NCBI RefSeq assembly: GCF_016908325.1
Contig: NZ_JAFBDR010000007.1
Coordinates: 1-64,000 of the forward strand
DNA length: 64,000 bases
Source of the DNA: Aquibacillus albus
GTDB lineage: Bacteria; Bacillota; Bacilli; Bacillales; Amphibacillaceae
Direction of reading: 5' to 3'
How positions within the stretch are numbered: the first letter of the stretch is position 1; each line of letters opens with the position of its first letter. The notes below the pieces were generated by a model. That model saw nothing but the letters and a program-made list of their open reading frames with translations. It had not been told where the DNA came from and made no database searches. This document shows, in pieces, positions 54,415-63,884 of this stretch. Position numbers and translations under genes: made by a program.

Positions 54415-55707
54415 TCAAGGTATTAAACACGATTGTCTCGTATCTATTGTACCAACTTTTCCCAAGTATTCTTCTAACGTTATATCATTACTCATCATTT
54501 GTTGAGCAGCACGGGAACCGACATACCGTATATGCCAAGGTTCATACTCATAACCAGTAATATGCTCTTTCCCTTTTAAATAGTGAATAATAAAGCCAAA
54601 TTTCGCTGCATTTTTTTCTAACCACTTTCCTTCCCTTGTTCCCCCAAACCCTTGTGTTAATTGAAAATTCGCACTCTCACTTGTTACATCCATTGTTAAT
54701 CCGGTTTGGTGTTCACTTTCGCCAGCTTTTGCACTTAACGTATTAGCTTGCCACATCCCTATATCCATCGCTTTAGAAGAAAAAATCCAGTGTTGCCGCT
54801 CAAAAGAACGATAACCGGAAACCGCGAACAATTGAATGCCTTCTCTTTGTGCTTGGTTAAATAACAATTCTAGTGCATCGGCTGCAACCTTTCGCATCAA
54901 TTTTTTAGGATGATATTCATTAAAAAGAAATTTAACGTTTGGAACAACAAGGTTATTTGGTACATAATCCTTTGGTAGTCCATATTCCTTATTTACTAAT
55001 ACCAATGTATCATTGGGATTTGAAACAATGTATTTGTCCGTCAATATTTCCTGTTGAAGTACCTTCTTGGTATTTGGTCCATAAACTCCATCATTAACCA
55101 ACGTTCCATGTTGGGATTGGAAGTCTTTGATCGCCTTTGTTGTTCGCCATCCATATATTCCATCTTCACTTAATGCGTAGCCATAATGATTCAACGCTTG
55201 CTGGACCAATTGAATATTTCGATTGTCAGCCCCGTTTTTATATAGCCCAATCGGTAATTGATTGATAATAGCAACCGTTTCCCTATCTGGGATATACAGC
55301 GTTTGCCCCACAAAGATATTGTTACTTGTTAATTTGTTCACTAACTTTAATTGACTGACGCTCAAATTAAACCAACCCGCAATCAAATATAACGTGTCAT
55401 TTGGCTGAACAAGATAATATCTTCCTTTTTCATTAGGTATTTTTAATGGTTGTCCAACCATTAATAAGCTGTTTTTTAAATGATTAACCCTCATTAATTC
55501 TTCAATCGATGTATCGAATTTTTGCGCAATAAGATATAGTGTGTCTCCAGGATTTACATGGTACATACTATACAATTGCACTTCATTAATATCACTATTT
55601 TCCGCGGAGACTTTATCTTCATTTAATATATTTATATTTACTAAGACAAGCAAAACGACCAAGCACTTAACTATCTTCTGAAGTCCTATTTTCATATAGT
55701 TTTGCAA
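54415..55707 (-). CDS. LysM / peptidoglycan-binding D-alanyl-D-alanine carboxypeptidase (VanY-like)
   Basis: About 430 residues: hydrophobic signal segment, two LysM domains (YHVNPGDTLYLIAQKF and YLVQPNDTLYLIAGWF), a peptidoglycan_binding_1 domain (VQQALNHYGYALSEDGIYG), and a C-terminal M15 VanY-type peptidase with SEHQTGLTMD (SxHxxGxAxD-like zinc site) and EPWHIRY. It would trim the D-Ala end of stem peptides in the wall. AAGGAG lies before several possible starts; I chose TTG 55705-55707, with ATG 55695 as an alternative. Confidence 0.87.
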   Translation of the reverse strand: MQNYMKIGLQKIVKCLVVLLVLVNINILNEDKVSAENSDINEVQLYSMYHVNPGDTLYLIAQKFDTSIEELMRVNHLKNSLLMVGQPLKIPNEKGRYYLVQPNDTLYLIAGWFNLSVSQLKLVNKLTSNNIFVGQTLYIPDRETVAIINQLPIGLYKNGADNRNIQLVQQALNHYGYALSEDGIYGWRTTKAIKDFQSQHGTLVNDGVYGPNTKKVLQQEILTDKYIVSNPNDTLVLVNKEYGLPKDYVPNNLVVPNVKFLFNEYHPKKLMRKVAADALELLFNQAQREGIQLFAVSGYRSFERQHWIFSSKAMDIGMWQANTLSAKAGESEHQTGLTMDVTSESANFQLTQGFGGTREGKWLEKNAAKFGFIIHYLKGKEHITGYEYEPWHIRYVGSRAAQQMMSNDITLEEYLGKVGTIDTRQSCLIP

Positions 55708-55790
55708 AGCAATACACTCTCCTTCATTCATAGAATGTGTAACTTTGCTCAATTATATATAACCAAATATAACTAAAGAAAACTTAGCTA

Positions 55791-55829
55791 GCGCCAAGCC
55801 TTTAGGCGCAGGTGATCGCCTAGTTGCGC
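55791..55829. repeat. Compact GC-rich inverted repeat
   Basis: GCGCC/GGCGC (55791-55795, 55805-55809) is followed by the near-palindrome AGGTGATCGCCT (55810-55821) and TTGCGC. It stands out in an AT-rich gap and looks like an interspersed repeat unit. Only one copy is in the window. Confidence 0.4.
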
Positions 55830-55904
55830 TTATACTTAGTTCCTAAAAATTTTACTACGTCGATTAGCTCCAGCGCTAAAATTTTATACTTTCCTAACGT
55901 GCAA

Positions 55905-55931
55905 TAAAAGACCGGGCAAAGAGCACCCGGT
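55905..55931 (-). terminator. Terminator after the amidase gene
   Basis: Minus-strand hairpin ACCGGG/CCCGGT (55926-55931, 55911-55916) followed by CTTTTATT; it ends the pucABCDE-amidase unit. Confidence 0.7.
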
Positions 55932-55954
55932 TATCGCGAATGTATTATTGCTTA

Positions 55955-57151
55955 TCATTTTAATACTGATGAATGATTGCCTACTACTTTCACTGCAAAA
56001 TCGATTAATTTTTTATCCATATGATGATTTGCTAGGAAGGATAACCCTATAGGTTTACCATTAACCTCAGCAACCGGAATCGTTACTTGAGGTAAACCAC
56101 TTAGTCCGGCAATACAAGTTAATCTCATTGCCCTTGCTCGATAATCATCTAGCTCTTTCGACGGTAACCCTCTTAATGGGGCAATACCAGGAGCAGTAGG
56201 AATTACTAGAATACCACCTTTACCAAGCATAGAAGAAATTCGACTGCGTATCTTTTTTCGCAAATCGCATTTTTCTTCAAAACCTTGTTTTTCTACTTTA
56301 CTCGCCATTTCAAAACGCTCGGCTATACCTGGTCCAAATGAAGGTTTTTCAACCTCTACCCACTGACCATGCTCCCTCCATATTTCTGCACCTTGTATAA
56401 CACGGAATGCTTCCGCCCACACTGCTAATCCCTCTTCAGAAATCGTCACGGATTCGATTTCCATCTCACTATTTTTCAGTAGTGAATGGACCTCCGAAAA
56501 TACATGCTTCGTTTCATCATCAAGAAGTTGAGACCAAGCATCTTCGGCATAAAGTATTTTAGTAAAAGAAGCCGATGTATCTGCTTGGTTTGTTAAAACT
56601 ACGTCCCCAACTTGTTTTAATAAATCTGGTGAATTAGTCATCCACCCAACTGTATCAAAACTCTTCGCTAAAGGTATAACCCCATCAATCGATACATCCC
56701 CATGTGTTGGACGAATTCCATACAACCCACAATAAGATGAAGGGATTCGTACCGAACCACCAGTATCCGTACCTAAAGCAAAGTCAACTAACCCAGCCGA
56801 TACAGCGACCGCTGAACCACTAGAAGATCCTCCAGGAATATGATCCGGAGCCTTTGGATTAATCGGTGTCCCGTAATGGTGGTTTTCTCCATTCAAACTA
56901 TACATCAATTCATCTGTATGTGTTGTACCAATCATACGTGCTCCTGTTTTGATTAGTTGATCAATAACAGCAGCATTTACCTCAGATGGCTTGTGAGTAC
57001 GAAGCCAGTCTGGATTACCAGCTGTGTTAGTATGTCCTTCAATAGCAAAAACATCCTTAACTGCAAAAGTTAAGTTATCTAACTTCCCTGATCCAGTTGG
57101 ATTTAATGTAAGATGATCATCCATAAATGCATCGTATTTATCATGTAGCAT
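55955..57151 (-). CDS. Amidase-signature hydrolase
   Basis: 398 residues with the Ser-cisSer-Lys triad of the amidase signature family: Lys in TFAVKDVFAIEG, the central GGSSSGSAVAVSAG and TGGSVRIPSSYCGLYG nucleophile region. It lies 28 nt after the xanthine dehydrogenase iron-sulfur subunit gene and ends the operon. A role on a carbamoyl or amide intermediate (for example oxalurate or oxamate) is plausible but unproven. Confidence 0.85.
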   Translation of the reverse strand: MLHDKYDAFMDDHLTLNPTGSGKLDNLTFAVKDVFAIEGHTNTAGNPDWLRTHKPSEVNAAVIDQLIKTGARMIGTTHTDELMYSLNGENHHYGTPINPKAPDHIPGGSSSGSAVAVSAGLVDFALGTDTGGSVRIPSSYCGLYGIRPTHGDVSIDGVIPLAKSFDTVGWMTNSPDLLKQVGDVVLTNQADTSASFTKILYAEDAWSQLLDDETKHVFSEVHSLLKNSEMEIESVTISEEGLAVWAEAFRVIQGAEIWREHGQWVEVEKPSFGPGIAERFEMASKVEKQGFEEKCDLRKKIRSRISSMLGKGGILVIPTAPGIAPLRGLPSKELDDYRARAMRLTCIAGLSGLPQVTIPVAEVNGKPIGLSFLANHHMDKKLIDFAVKVVGNHSSVLK

Positions 57152-57179
57152 GAAATACCCCCAGCTTTTTATCGAATCA

Positions 57180-57704
57180 TTAATTTTTGTTCATTCCCTC
57201 TTTTATCGCTCTCTGAACCGACCGAATAATCCCTCCATAACCTGTACATCGGCACAAGTTACCAGATAATGCTTCTTTAATCTCCTCTTCCGTAGGATTA
57301 CTATTTTCATAAATTAATGCCTTAACAGCCATGACCATCCCCGGGGTACAATATCCGCACTGAAAACCACCTTCCTCTAAAAAGGCCTTTTGTATGGTGT
57401 GTAATTGATTATTTGTATTTATTCCTTCAATTGTTGTTATCTGCGATTGATCTACTTGATAAGCCATAACAAGACATGCATTAACTAAGTGACCATCCAT
57501 CATCACAGAACACGCTCCACATCGTCCAATACCACAAGAAATTTTTGTCCCTGTTAAGTCTAGCTGTCCCCTAATAATATCTATTAATCGCATGGTTGGC
57601 TCGACACTCAATTCAAGCATCCTACCATTCATATGAAAAGAAATTAAAATATGTCGATCGGTTGATTTATTTGTCAAAATATCTATTGTCCTACTTTCAT
57701 CCAT
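57180..57704 (-). CDS. pucE: Xanthine dehydrogenase iron-sulfur subunit
   Basis: 174 residues with both [2Fe-2S] sites: the plant-type CGIGRCGACSVMMDG...C cluster and the C-terminal CGYCTPGMVMA...CRCTGYGGI cluster. It carries electrons between the molybdenum and FAD subunits. Its start overlaps the end of pucD by 22 nt. Confidence 0.95.
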   Translation of the reverse strand: MDESRTIDILTNKSTDRHILISFHMNGRMLELSVEPTMRLIDIIRGQLDLTGTKISCGIGRCGACSVMMDGHLVNACLVMAYQVDQSQITTIEGINTNNQLHTIQKAFLEEGGFQCGYCTPGMVMAVKALIYENSNPTEEEIKEALSGNLCRCTGYGGIIRSVQRAIKEGMNKN

Positions 57705-59962
57705 GATGTTACACTCCTTTTACCAGAAGCATTCAAAATTTCTTCTGATGAAATTGGCAATTTGTTTGCCCAATATCCGATCGCGTTATGAACAGCCTTT
57801 GTTATTGCTGGTGCAACGGCAACAGAGCCAATCTCACCAACTCCTCTAGGACCGTAAACATCACCATCATCCAACGACTCAATCGCTTCTACTCCTAAGG
57901 CAAACGGAACATCCTGTATGCTAGGTATTAAATAGGAATCTAAATTTTCGGTTATATACTTCCCTTCTTGCATGAAGGCCTCTTCCATCAGCGTATAACC
58001 TAATGACATGACCCCACCGCCTTCTATCTGGCCGCGGTACCCTATTTTATTAACAACAGGTCCAGCAGCTATCACTTGATCTAAATCAATCACTTTTACC
58101 TTTCCAGTTAATAAATCTATTTCAACCTGCGCCATTACACCACTAAACGTATAAAGAAAGTGGCCACCATCAACCTCATCTGGTGTCGTTGGAAAATCAA
58201 AGCTAGTATTCGTTACGATTGCACTAGACGTATGCTTCACTAGCTGTTTATAGGTTAATAAAGGTTTAGAATGGTATTGGTCAGAATATATGCCACCCTT
58301 CCCCATCCTTAAATGTTTTTGTGAAATATTTAATTGCTTTGCTGCGCTTTGAATAATCTCTTCTGTAAAGTGTGTTTTCATTCGTTGAACCGCGTGCCAC
58401 ACCATACTTGTACCTCGAGAAGCAGTTGTTGAACCGGATGGCGGTACTAGGGATGTATCCCCAATGACAATGGATAAATCATCGGCACTAACACCTAGTT
58501 CTTCCGTAACAATCATTTCAATCACAGCCAAAATACCTTGACCAAATTCCTCAAATCCAAAAGCAATTTCAATTTTTCCATCCTCATTTAATGAAAGTCG
58601 ACCACCTGCAGGATCTAATCGACCATAGCCTAAGCCGCCACCATGCATGGTAATAGCTATTCCCGTTCCACGTTTTTTCCACCTCTCAGGCTCTTGATTC
58701 GTCTTTTTATCTTGATAGAGTGAAGCAATACCTTCAAGAACTTCAGAGGCTCCATTCGTTTTCGCAATCCGATGTCCTAACGGGCCGACATCATCACGTT
58801 TTCTTAAGTTCATTCTCCGAAAATCGATCGGGTCCATTTGAAGCTTTTCTGCCAAACGATCAATCTGACCCTCTAAAGCAAATGCCACTTGGTTTCCGCC
58901 AAAACCTCTAAATTCTCCGGATACTCCATTATTTGTAAAGACGGAAACTCCTTCTGTATTTACATTTTCAATCACATATGGTCCAGTTGCGTGTTCAACG
59001 GCAAAATCTAACACCGCTGGCCCTAGTGTAGAATACGCTCCGGTATCAGCAATTATTTTAACCTGGTGCGCAATAATTTTTCCATGTTCATCTACTCCAG
59101 TTTTCATCGTGATTTTCATTGGATGCCGCTTGATACCTGAAATAACGGATTCTTTTCTCGTTTGGTGAATTTTTACAGGCCGAGCCGTTTTAAGTGCTAG
59201 TATAGCTGCATACGGTTGTATATTTAGCTCATCTTTACCTCCAAATGATCCCCCTATCGGACTGGATACAATTCTGATTTTCTCTTCCGGTATATTTAAA
59301 ATTCGAGATAATTGAAATCTATCTTTATATCCATGTTGTGTACCAACTAATACAGTAATTGCTCCATTTGCTTCAGGAACAATCACTCCACCCTCTGTTT
59401 CCATATACGTATGCATTTGCCGAGGAACATGATAGGTTTGTTCGACGATGTCTATACATTTTTCAAATCCTTTTTCCACATCCCCTTTTTGATAGGAAGC
59501 CTGATGAAGGATATTCCCCTTTTGGTGCAGTAAAGGAGCATCTACTTCTAAAGCTTTCTCTGGAGAATCCAACGTAGGTAGAGGGTCATATTCCACACGA
59601 ATTAATTTCACGGCTCTTTCAGCTATTTCCGGAGATTTTGCAGCAACTGCAGCAACCGCATCCCCAACATAACGAACTTTATCTTGACAGAGTACGGGTT
59701 GATCAGGCATAACTATACCAAAACCGTTTAAGCCAGGTACGTCCTTATAAGTAATTACCGCTTCAACTCCAGGTAGTTGTTCAGCATCCTTTGTGTTAAT
59801 CGATAAAATATTCGCATGCGGATAAGCACTTCTTACTATTTTTCCGTAAAGCATATGTTCACGTTTGAGGTCGGTTAAATATTTTAACTCTCCCGTTACC
59901 TTAGCAGCACCATCCGGCCGCACCCGATGGTTTCGTGTATATTTATTTGCTTGTTGACTCAC
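57683..59962 (-). CDS. pucD: Xanthine dehydrogenase molybdenum-binding subunit
   Basis: 759 residues. Typical motifs: GGSFGGKDELNIQPYAA (molybdopterin-binding), RGFGGNQVAFALEGQID, and the catalytic glutamate in GPRGVGEIGSVAVAPAI near the C-terminus. It oxidises hypoxanthine and xanthine, ultimately to urate. GTG start with AAAGGAG 10 nt upstream. It needs the sulfurated molybdenum cofactor inserted by PucA. Confidence 0.95.
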   Translation of the reverse strand: MSQQANKYTRNHRVRPDGAAKVTGELKYLTDLKREHMLYGKIVRSAYPHANILSINTKDAEQLPGVEAVITYKDVPGLNGFGIVMPDQPVLCQDKVRYVGDAVAAVAAKSPEIAERAVKLIRVEYDPLPTLDSPEKALEVDAPLLHQKGNILHQASYQKGDVEKGFEKCIDIVEQTYHVPRQMHTYMETEGGVIVPEANGAITVLVGTQHGYKDRFQLSRILNIPEEKIRIVSSPIGGSFGGKDELNIQPYAAILALKTARPVKIHQTRKESVISGIKRHPMKITMKTGVDEHGKIIAHQVKIIADTGAYSTLGPAVLDFAVEHATGPYVIENVNTEGVSVFTNNGVSGEFRGFGGNQVAFALEGQIDRLAEKLQMDPIDFRRMNLRKRDDVGPLGHRIAKTNGASEVLEGIASLYQDKKTNQEPERWKKRGTGIAITMHGGGLGYGRLDPAGGRLSLNEDGKIEIAFGFEEFGQGILAVIEMIVTEELGVSADDLSIVIGDTSLVPPSGSTTASRGTSMVWHAVQRMKTHFTEEIIQSAAKQLNISQKHLRMGKGGIYSDQYHSKPLLTYKQLVKHTSSAIVTNTSFDFPTTPDEVDGGHFLYTFSGVMAQVEIDLLTGKVKVIDLDQVIAAGPVVNKIGYRGQIEGGGVMSLGYTLMEEAFMQEGKYITENLDSYLIPSIQDVPFALGVEAIESLDDGDVYGPRGVGEIGSVAVAPAITKAVHNAIGYWANKLPISSEEILNASGKRSVTSWMKVGQ

Positions 59963-60007
59963 GGACAGATAACTCCTTTCTGCAAATAATTAAACAATCG
60001 ATTTTTC

Positions 60008-60937
60008 TTATCTATTCGCTTGCATTGTAAGTAATTCTGAAACGATAACATTGGCTGCAACTGTCCTTCTGTACTCACCAGAAACGAACGGATCTGAAAT
60101 TGGATGAAATTCAGCATTGATAGCTTCATAAGCTTCTAACAGTAAATGATCTGTTATTTTAGAACCATATAATATATCTTCACATATTTTTAATCGTTGA
60201 GGATGATGGCTCCCTCCGCCTACCGCCAATTTAATATCGACAACCATTTGATCGTAATCACAAACACAATAACCAGCTATCGTAATTAGGGAAGGAATAA
60301 ATGACTCTCGACGTCCCACCTTTTTAAACCAGCTTTTTTCCTGAATCGAAACTGATTTTTCTGGTAATAAAAGGCTTGTGATTATATGCTGGTTTGAAGC
60401 AAAGTTTTTCAAGTAACTCCACAGGGAATCGACTTGTAATTTCGTACCATCAAACCAAGATACCTTGGCATCGAGTACCAATAAAGCAGGAATAGAATCA
60501 CCAACCCCGTAGACAATGTTGCCACCTATCGTTCCTCGATTTCTCACAGCAGGAGAAGCAATATCGCTGATAGACTCTGCGAGTAATTGCCATCCCTCTT
60601 GAATAAGAGGATCTTTTTTACAGACAGCCAGACTCGTCAATGCCCCAACCCGCAAATAGGCGTCGGAGCAGTTATCTTCCAGCTTACTAATTCCATTCAT
60701 TTCTTGTATGTTTTCTAAACTTATTAAATGACCCGGAAAAGGAGTGCCCTGCTCACGTTGCATTTGCAGTAGCGTACCTCCCGAAATATATTTGGCATCA
60801 TCACCAAAGCGTTTTTTCAGTTCCCACGCTTCTTCGACTTGCTTTGGCTTCCAGACCATTATGGATGTTTGTTCCTCTCCAGTAGTCGGCGGATCGGAAT
60901 GACTTAACCTACTTCCATTACCTGTTGTTTTATCCAT
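60008..60937 (-). CDS. pucC: Xanthine dehydrogenase FAD-binding subunit
   Basis: 309 residues with FAD-binding segments AKYISGGTLLQMQREQ and RNRGTIGGNIVYG (NxGTIGGN). It passes electrons from the Fe-S centres to NAD or another acceptor. Start ATG 60937 with GAGG ~10 nt upstream; it overlaps the end of pucB by 34 nt. A later Met (MVWKPKQ) could also serve. Confidence 0.92.
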   Translation of the reverse strand: MDKTTGNGSRLSHSDPPTTGEEQTSIMVWKPKQVEEAWELKKRFGDDAKYISGGTLLQMQREQGTPFPGHLISLENIQEMNGISKLEDNCSDAYLRVGALTSLAVCKKDPLIQEGWQLLAESISDIASPAVRNRGTIGGNIVYGVGDSIPALLVLDAKVSWFDGTKLQVDSLWSYLKNFASNQHIITSLLLPEKSVSIQEKSWFKKVGRRESFIPSLITIAGYCVCDYDQMVVDIKLAVGGGSHHPQRLKICEDILYGSKITDHLLLEAYEAINAEFHPISDPFVSGEYRRTVAANVIVSELLTMQANR

Positions 60938-61539
60938 TGGTAATCTTCCTCTGTATCAATGTCATAAAAATATCGCTCCTTATCAAAGTCGATAGCTATC
61001 CCATTATTTTTCATTTGCGATCTTAAAATTTGTCGTGCTCCTTGATCTCCTTTTAGGCGTAATAATTGAGAGAACAAATGTTTAGAAAATAATATTGGAG
61101 GCTGGAATCTACCTTTATTATTAGAGGCTACAAACGAAATCCTATTATGATTCACTGATGCTTGAATAAAGCATTCAATCAACTGATCTAGCATCCCCTT
61201 TGTCACAAATGGTTGATCCGCTAATTGAACAAGAACCCCGTCAGCACTCATCTTAATAGCTCTCTTAACACCAGCTTGTAGAGAATATGCCTGCCCAAGA
61301 TGTGCGTTTACACACGGTATGATTGATAATCTAGTTTCAGACGACGGAAAATCAATCCACGGATAAGAATGTTGAGGATTAGTAACTACTAGTATATGAT
61401 CAAGCCTTGAGGCCAACGCCGATTGAAGTGACAGACTTCCAATTGCCGTTTCCCCAATGGAAAGCGACAATTTGTCTCTGCCCATCCGCTCACTTTTACC
61501 AGCAGCCAGTATAACTCCTATTAATTTCGGTGGATTCAT
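60904..61539 (-). CDS. pucB: MobA/MocA-type molybdenum cofactor nucleotidyltransferase
   Basis: 211 residues with the nucleotidyltransferase start VILAAGKSERMGRDKL and LVQLADQPFVTKGML (substrate Asp). It probably attaches a nucleotide (CMP in MocA) to the molybdopterin cofactor needed by xanthine dehydrogenase. Its ATG overlaps the stop codon of pucA (ATGA). Confidence 0.9.
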   Translation of the reverse strand: MNPPKLIGVILAAGKSERMGRDKLSLSIGETAIGSLSLQSALASRLDHILVVTNPQHSYPWIDFPSSETRLSIIPCVNAHLGQAYSLQAGVKRAIKMSADGVLVQLADQPFVTKGMLDQLIECFIQASVNHNRISFVASNNKGRFQPPILFSKHLFSQLLRLKGDQGARQILRSQMKNNGIAIDFDKERYFYDIDTEEDYQWIKQQVMEVG

Positions 61540-62585
61540 AGACTTATAGCCCCTCTTAACTGTGCTTTATTAGAAAGTTGAATCAATTCTGCCACTACAC
61601 TAATCGCGATTTGTTCTGCTCCAATTGCATCGATATTCAATCCGATTGGTGACGTTATTTTTGAAGGAATTTCTTCTCCTCCAAGTAATCTTTTTGTTCT
61701 TTGTCGAGATCCCAGTATTCCTAGATAACGTAATTCCAGATTTAGTAAAAAAGAAACAATTTGTTTATCCCTGTTGAAGTTATGGGTTAATATGACGACG
61801 AAATCATGAGAGGATATAGAAAGCTGGTTCATCACTTCATCCGGAAAACCTATCGTTATGTTGTCTGCAGTAGGAAAATATTTTTTATTACACAATGCTG
61901 GCCTCCAATCAATGACATGCACAGAAAAACCCGCTTTTGATGCAAAATCAACTAATGGCCTTGCATCAGTACCTGCCCCAAAAACAAACAGACGCGGCTT
62001 TGGTTGAATTTGATGAATATAAATAGTAGAGGATAACTCATTTATTTTTCTTATACCACTTTTAAAGAAAGGGGATGGAGTGTTTGAAGCTAATTGCTTT
62101 AATTCTGCTGGTATGTCGCCAATCCATTCTCCAAAGACTTCTTGACTGTCAACAAAAAATAAATATTCATTTTCATTTGTTTGACACTTAATCTTTTTAA
62201 TGGATGTCACTGCTTTACCCAATTCCAGGTAATGTTTCAATTTCATCAGGTGCGACTTTAATGGAGCATCTACAACTTCCATGAGTACTCGAATAACGCC
62301 ATTACATCCAGACCCTTCTCCCCATGACAACTCGTCAACACTTTTCATATTATAGGTAACAAGTGGGTCTGTATGATGTAACCCAACTTCAATCCTGGCG
62401 GCCAAATCTTCTTCAAGGCAACCCGCACTTAACATACCTACATGAGCACCATCCTGTTTAAACAACATAGATGCTCCTTCTTTTTTATAGGCAGATCCTT
62501 CTACATCAACGATTGTCGCTAAAACATGACCATCATTATCCGAAGAGACACAAACTTCATTTATAATGTCATACATATCTTCCAT
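61536..62585 (-). CDS. pucA: XdhC-type molybdenum cofactor insertion/sulfuration factor
   Basis: 349 residues: an N-terminal XdhC_CoxI domain (ATIVDVEGSAYKKEGASMLF, CLEEDLAARI) and a C-terminal Rossmann-fold domain (RLFVFGAGTDARPLVDFAS, GILGSRQRT). XdhC proteins bind the molybdenum cofactor, help sulfuration, and insert it into xanthine dehydrogenase. It begins the pucABCDE run on this strand. Confidence 0.94.
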   Translation of the reverse strand: MEDMYDIINEVCVSSDNDGHVLATIVDVEGSAYKKEGASMLFKQDGAHVGMLSAGCLEEDLAARIEVGLHHTDPLVTYNMKSVDELSWGEGSGCNGVIRVLMEVVDAPLKSHLMKLKHYLELGKAVTSIKKIKCQTNENEYLFFVDSQEVFGEWIGDIPAELKQLASNTPSPFFKSGIRKINELSSTIYIHQIQPKPRLFVFGAGTDARPLVDFASKAGFSVHVIDWRPALCNKKYFPTADNITIGFPDEVMNQLSISSHDFVVILTHNFNRDKQIVSFLLNLELRYLGILGSRQRTKRLLGGEEIPSKITSPIGLNIDAIGAEQIAISVVAELIQLSNKAQLRGAISL

Positions 62586-62723
62586 AACCCGAATCTCCCT
62601 TATCTTAAATCCAATAAAACAGCCAACTATTTTGGTTGTTCATTGCATGTTTCTAATCATCGTAAAATATTCTCACTTTAATCTCTATTACTTTGTAAGT
62701 TTTTCCTACATAGTAGTTGTAGG

Positions 62724-62760
62724 AAAGACCTTAGTTCCTAATTAAAACTAAGGTCTTTTC
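62724..62760. terminator. Terminator between the substrate-binding protein gene and pucA
   Basis: Perfect AAAGACCTTAGTT/AACTAAGGTCTTT arms (62724-62736, 62746-62758) with T-runs. A second short hairpin TTTCCTAC/GTAGGAAA precedes it. pucA must then start from its own promoter in 62586-62723, or by read-through. Confidence 0.88.
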
Positions 62761-62793
62761 CATCGAACTGGTAAATGAATACTAATTATTAAA

Positions 62794-63858
62794 CTAGTTT
62801 TCTGGTAAATATTCAGTTGTAAAGATTTCATTTGCATCAAACGTTTCTTCTAATAATCCAAGCTCTGCTAGCTGATCAATTAACGTTTGCCAGCGCTCTT
62901 CAGACATATACCCAACACCATGTTCAGCAGCATCGCCTCCATAAATAAATTCCTCTTGTGTTTCTTGCTCAAATTTGAAAGCCTCAAACGAAATATCAGG
63001 ATTCGCTTCATTAATGACTTCCGTAATTTCATCTGGAGAATCTTTATAGCTGTTCCAACCCTTTACAAAGGAAGTAACCATTTTTTGTACAGTTTCCTCA
63101 TTACTCTCTAAGTAATCTCTTGTAACATATAACACAATATTATACGGGTCATATCCAGCTTCAGAAATTAATAGTGTTTCTGTTTCAATACCTTCCTCAC
63201 CCAAAAAGTATGGTTCTGACGTCACAAAGGCTTGGCTTACTGATGAAGGATCATTAATAAAATTAGCGTGATCACCTGTGTAGGATATCTCTTCTACACC
63301 ACTCAAGTCATATTTGCTTTTGAGATAATCCCAATAAGTAATCCCAGGTTGAATATACGCTGTTCTGCCATTCAATTCTTCAAAGTCTGTTACACCTTCA
63401 CCTTCATGGAACATGAATGCTTGCGGACTTCCTTGCATTGCTGTCGCAACTGCAACTAAATCAATTCCTTGGTTTTTTGCAATTACCATTTGGTCCGCAT
63501 GGGCTAAACCAAATTCCGAACTACCGGATGCTACCATTTGAATAGAAGAAACTTGTGGACCACCAGGCTCAATCTCCACCTCTAAACCATTTTCTTCAAA
63601 AATCCCTCGCTCTCTTGCAGCATAAACACCACCATGCTGGGCCTTAGAAAACCAGTTTAAAACAATTTTAACCGACTCCAAGGATACCTCTTCAGAACCT
63701 TCTTGCGCTTCAGAATCGGAAGACGAGCTAGTATCTGTACCTTCTGATTCAGAAGAATCCGGTGAGCTGCTTTCAGCTTCACCGCTACAAGCTGCTAACA
63801 ATAAAGCGAAAAGAATACTAACTAACAACAAATAAGACTTTTTAACCGTCACTTTCAT
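62794..63858 (-). CDS. ABC transporter substrate-binding lipoprotein, NMT1/ThiY-like
   Basis: 354 residues: signal peptide with lipobox LLAACSG, a Ser/Glu/Asp-rich linker (about 24-58), then an NMT1/THI5-like domain (KIVLNWFSKAQHGGVYAARE). Relatives bind pyrimidines, riboflavin precursors, nitrate, taurine or other heterocycles. Next to the purine genes a purine or allantoin ligand is possible, but I cannot assign it. GGGGG before the ATG. Confidence 0.87.
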   Translation of the reverse strand: MKVTVKKSYLLLVSILFALLLAACSGEAESSSPDSSESEGTDTSSSSDSEAQEGSEEVSLESVKIVLNWFSKAQHGGVYAARERGIFEENGLEVEIEPGGPQVSSIQMVASGSSEFGLAHADQMVIAKNQGIDLVAVATAMQGSPQAFMFHEGEGVTDFEELNGRTAYIQPGITYWDYLKSKYDLSGVEEISYTGDHANFINDPSSVSQAFVTSEPYFLGEEGIETETLLISEAGYDPYNIVLYVTRDYLESNEETVQKMVTSFVKGWNSYKDSPDEITEVINEANPDISFEAFKFEQETQEEFIYGGDAAEHGVGYMSEERWQTLIDQLAELGLLEETFDANEIFTTEYLPEN

Positions 63859-63884
63859 ACATAAATCCCCCTAATATTTATTTT

